A stretch of 6,560 bases of DNA from Pseudomonadota bacterium (lineage in GTDB: Bacteria > Pseudomonadota > Gammaproteobacteria > Pseudomonadales > Moraxellaceae). The DNA is taken from assembly GCA_023393635.1 (NCBI GenBank), contig JAEWKT010000054.1, positions 1 to 6,560 on the forward strand, read 5' to 3'. A program made the translations under genes and the position numbers. How positions within the stretch are numbered: the stretch's first letter is position 1; each line of letters opens with the position of its first letter. The notes beneath the pieces are model-generated. The model had not been told where the DNA came from. It saw nothing but the letters and a program-made list of their open reading frames with translations, and searched no databases. This document shows, piece after piece, positions 4,393-6,560 of the stretch.

Positions 4393-5409
4393 TCATGTAT
4401 TCAGAGTAACTACAATTTTTCCTATTTGCTGATTTGATTCAAGATAGCGCTGAGCGTCATGCATGTCCTCAAAGTTAAAGCAACAGTCGATCACTGGACG
4501 AAGGTATCCTGCACCTATACTGCTAAGAATAAATCGTCTGGCTTGCTCCCTTAGAACAGGGTCATGGAGAACCTCAAGGAACAAAAAACCTCGCATGGTT
4601 AAGCTCTTGCGTAATGCAACTTTAAGGGGAAATGGTGTGATCTCCGGGCTAAGTGCACCATGCATAACCATAGTTCCTCCCACAGACATCGCTTTTGCAA
4701 TCTGTTCAATATGTGGCCCTCCTACAGCATCAAAGGCGACATCAAGATATTCTCCACCCAAACGTGAAACAAGCGCCTCATACAAATCTGGTTCATCTTC
4801 ACTGGCTATAACATTTTTAACACCGAGATCCAGTAAACGTTGCTTTTTCTCTATCGTTTGTGTACTTGCAATGACCTTAGCACCCGCTGCTTCAGCGATC
4901 TGTATCGCAGCTAGTCCTACACTACTTGAAGCTGCTGTGATCAAGATCGTTTTTCCTTTCGAAACTCCACCAGCATGGATTACACCACCCCAAGCCGTCA
5001 AATACTGCATCCAGATTGAAGAAGCTTCTTCCCAGCTTAAACTATCGGGTTTGTGAACTAAAAAAGTTTCTGGAATCAGGAGCTTGTCCGCATATGTCCC
5101 ATATTTGGCTAGATTGTCAGTCGGAAGAATCGATACTGCATCTCCTGGAGAAAATTGGCGTACACCTTCACCTATCGCAAGAACTATGCCTGCTCCCTCA
5201 TATCCCAGACGAGAAGGAAATACTGCCTTTTGAATATAAGTACCACGCCGAAACATTACATCAGCCCGGTTGAGTCCGATCGTTTTCATCTGTATTAGAA
5301 CTTCTCCTGCGGCTGGTAAAGCCACAGGAAGTGTTTCTAATGTCAGAACATCTGTATCTCCAATACAATTGAAGCGCCAAGTCTTGGCCTGAAGTGCGTT
5401 AAATGACAT
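4393..5409 (-). CDS. Medium-chain dehydrogenase/reductase, MDR2-type (zinc-independent)
   Basis: The 338-residue protein resembles the MDR subfamily catalogued as MDR2 (cd08268). Diagnostic stretches are LNRADVMFRRGTY (46-58), GYEGAG (69-74), LWMQYLTAWG-like IWMQYLTAWG (132-141) and the cofactor loop TAASSSVGLAAIQ (158-170). That Ser-rich loop replaces the GGAGGVG of its two cluster neighbours. The zinc ligands of classical alcohol dehydrogenases are not in place. The C-terminus LESNQQIGKIVVTLNT is the normal end. An NAD(P)H-dependent reductase of quinones, enones or aldehydes is expected; the substrate is unknown. The start MSFNALQ at 5409 has AAGG nine bases upstream. A longer reading from 5463 would lie wholly inside the upstream gene and adds a non-family leader. 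Its first 11 bases overlap the end of the upstream MDR gene, indicating translational coupling. Confidence 0.9.
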   Translation of the reverse strand: MSFNALQAKTWRFNCIGDTDVLTLETLPVALPAAGEVLIQMKTIGLNRADVMFRRGTYIQKAVFPSRLGYEGAGIVLAIGEGVRQFSPGDAVSILPTDNLAKYGTYADKLLIPETFLVHKPDSLSWEEASSIWMQYLTAWGGVIHAGGVSKGKTILITAASSSVGLAAIQIAEAAGAKVIASTQTIEKKQRLLDLGVKNVIASEDEPDLYEALVSRLGGEYLDVAFDAVGGPHIEQIAKAMSVGGTMVMHGALSPEITPFPLKVALRKSLTMRGFLFLEVLHDPVLREQARRFILSSIGAGYLRPVIDCCFNFEDMHDAQRYLESNQQIGKIVVTLNT

Positions 5410-6394
5410 CAATAACGACCTTAATATTGGCAGAGCGATCTTGAACAGCATCATGAGCTTCAATCGCTTGGTCTAGAGTAAAATGACGAGGATCAACAAT
5501 AGGACGCAGTTTACCTTCCTCAACGAGACGAGTCGCGATCTTAAGGACATCGCCATGATGAGAACGGCGATTGCCTGTTAACATCGGCATTAGGACGAAT
5601 ACGCCAGACAGTGTGGCACACCGTAGAGATGAACTCGCTAAATTATGATTACCAAATGCAGCACAGCTGGTAATGTGGCCATAGTGAGTTGTCATGGAAA
5701 GTGAAGCTTCGAGTACTGGACCACCCACAGTGTCGTAAACAATGTTAAAACCTTGACCCTCAGGGCTTGCAGCAATAATGTCATCGGAAGATGCTGTTGT
5801 GTAATCGAGAGGTGTTGCACCGAGTTCTGAAATCAGTGATTGATCAGCTGTACGACCAGTCGCCCAAACATTTGCATCAAGTGCTTTTGCAAGCTGAACC
5901 ACCATATAACCAACGCCACCAGCACCACCTTGAACCAGTACAGTTTGCCCTGGTTGGACCTTAGCATTATCCACTAAACCTTCCCAAGCGGTGAGGAACG
6001 TCAATGGTAGTACTGCTGCCTCGCGCATAGAGATATTCCGTGGCTTTAATGCGATCAGATCAGCATCTGCTACAACATATTCTGCTAAAGATCCTTGAAG
6101 ACCACGAACGCCACCAATCAGACCGTAAACTTCATCTCCGACGTTGAAGTGAGTGACACCTTCACCAACAGCAGTTACAACCCCAGCCATATCCGTTCCC
6201 AACACGGCAGGAAGCTCTGGCATAGCATATGGTGCTTCACCAAGACGAATTTTATAATCAATAGGGTTTACACCACTGGCATGAATACGTACTAGAACTT
6301 GCCCAGCCTCTGGTTGAGGTATAGGGAGTTCTGTACGTGTAAACTCATGATCACCAAAATTTTCTAAGATAAGAGCATTCATCATCTTATTCAT
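5399..6394 (-). CDS. Medium-chain dehydrogenase/reductase, MDR6-type quinone oxidoreductase-like
   Basis: The 331-residue protein matches the MDR6 pattern (cd08272). It has HASGVNPIDYKIRLG (38-52), LGTDMAGVV (65-73), the insert GLQGSLAEYVV (98-108), LPLTFLTAWEGLVD (129-142), the cofactor loop GGAGGVG (156-162), DTVGG, and the late TGNRRSHHGDVLKIATRLVEEGK segment characteristic of this subfamily. No zinc ligands are present. It should be a soluble NADPH-dependent reductase acting on quinone-like or alpha,beta-unsaturated substrates. The start at 6394 is supported by AAGGA six bases upstream; internal Met 4 and Met 5 are less well spaced. It is the first gene of a two-gene leftward operon, and its last codons overlap the next start by 11 bp. 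Identity with the neighbouring MDRs is low by eye, so this is not a recent tandem duplication. Confidence 0.92.
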   Translation of the reverse strand: MNKMMNALILENFGDHEFTRTELPIPQPEAGQVLVRIHASGVNPIDYKIRLGEAPYAMPELPAVLGTDMAGVVTAVGEGVTHFNVGDEVYGLIGGVRGLQGSLAEYVVADADLIALKPRNISMREAAVLPLTFLTAWEGLVDNAKVQPGQTVLVQGGAGGVGYMVVQLAKALDANVWATGRTADQSLISELGATPLDYTTASSDDIIAASPEGQGFNIVYDTVGGPVLEASLSMTTHYGHITSCAAFGNHNLASSSLRCATLSGVFVLMPMLTGNRRSHHGDVLKIATRLVEEGKLRPIVDPRHFTLDQAIEAHDAVQDRSANIKVVIDVI

Positions 6395-6560
6395 AGTTGT
6401 TCCTTATTCTTAACTGGGGGATGATATGCACAGTACCAAACTAAATTAATCCAATAAATGATATTTATAGGATTTAATAATTCCTAAATAATGAATAATA
6501 AATATCATCCGCTCACAAAAAATATTCTAGTACAGTCTGTAAAGGCAGTTTAATCTAAAC
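6395..6560. promoter_or_regulatory. Upstream region of the two-gene MDR operon with three palindromes
   Basis: ATGATATTTAT (6458-6468) and ATAAATATCAT (6498-6508) are perfect 11-bp inverted arms, 29 bp apart. Within them TAGGATTT (6468-6475) and AATTCCTA (6479-6486) form a smaller imperfect palindrome. TACAGTCTGTA (6531-6541) is a perfect odd palindrome with a single central T. These are plausible operators for the operon and perhaps for a divergent gene beyond the right edge. No convincing -35/-10 pair stands out on the minus strand, and no gene starts inside this stretch. Confidence 0.45.

Noticed and set aside
4463..5056. Long + frame of 197 codons (and the 85-codon frame at 5016-5273)
   Set aside because: Both lie opposite the MDR2-type gene, which shows clear family conservation, and they look like antisense shadows.

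Overview
The window looks like an accessory, horizontally acquired stretch of a low-GC gammaproteobacterial chromosome, most likely Acinetobacter or a close relative. This rests on the AT-rich base composition, the codon use, the style of the tRNA and the families of the proteins and IS remnants. The genus is an inference; no database was searched.

Layout. (1) 1-187: the first 62 codons of a tyrosine recombinase (integrase), reading leftward out of the window. (2) 188-333: an intergenic stretch with short direct repeats and a perfect palindrome, plus a candidate tRNA promoter. (3) 334-410: a complete CAU-anticodon tRNA with a Rho-independent terminator. It looks more like tRNA-Ile2 (lysidine-modified) than elongator tRNA-Met. 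(4) About 461-1487: a graveyard of insertion-sequence pieces. In order these are an IS66-type right end, IS21-like terminal repeats, an unidentified coding-looking fragment, a 439-bp internally deleted IS3-family element with both terminal inverted repeats, and the 3' end of an IS481-family element with two in-frame amber codons. (5) 1495-6394: a cluster of four intact NAD(P)H oxidoreductase genes and one LysR-type regulator.

The cluster holds three zinc-free medium-chain dehydrogenase/reductases (quinone-oxidoreductase-like) from three different subfamilies and one classical short-chain dehydrogenase. The LysR regulator and the SDR gene are divergent and share a 135-bp control region with a 30-bp inverted repeat. 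The two right-hand MDR genes overlap by 11 bp, so they form a translationally coupled operon, whose upstream region contains two further palindromes at the right edge. The SDR gene and the left-hand MDR gene lie in tandem but are separated by a strong hairpin terminator.

The simplest reading is a genomic-island or tRNA-associated integration site that collected IS elements and a stand-alone redox or electrophile-detoxification cassette. No substrate can be assigned from sequence alone. I found no CRISPR array, toxin-antitoxin pair or recognised defence system. The most interesting points are the odd int/tRNA geometry, the compact IS3 deletion derivative, the IS481 end that seems to provide a terminator for its chromosomal neighbour, and the co-clustering of three divergent MDR enzymes.
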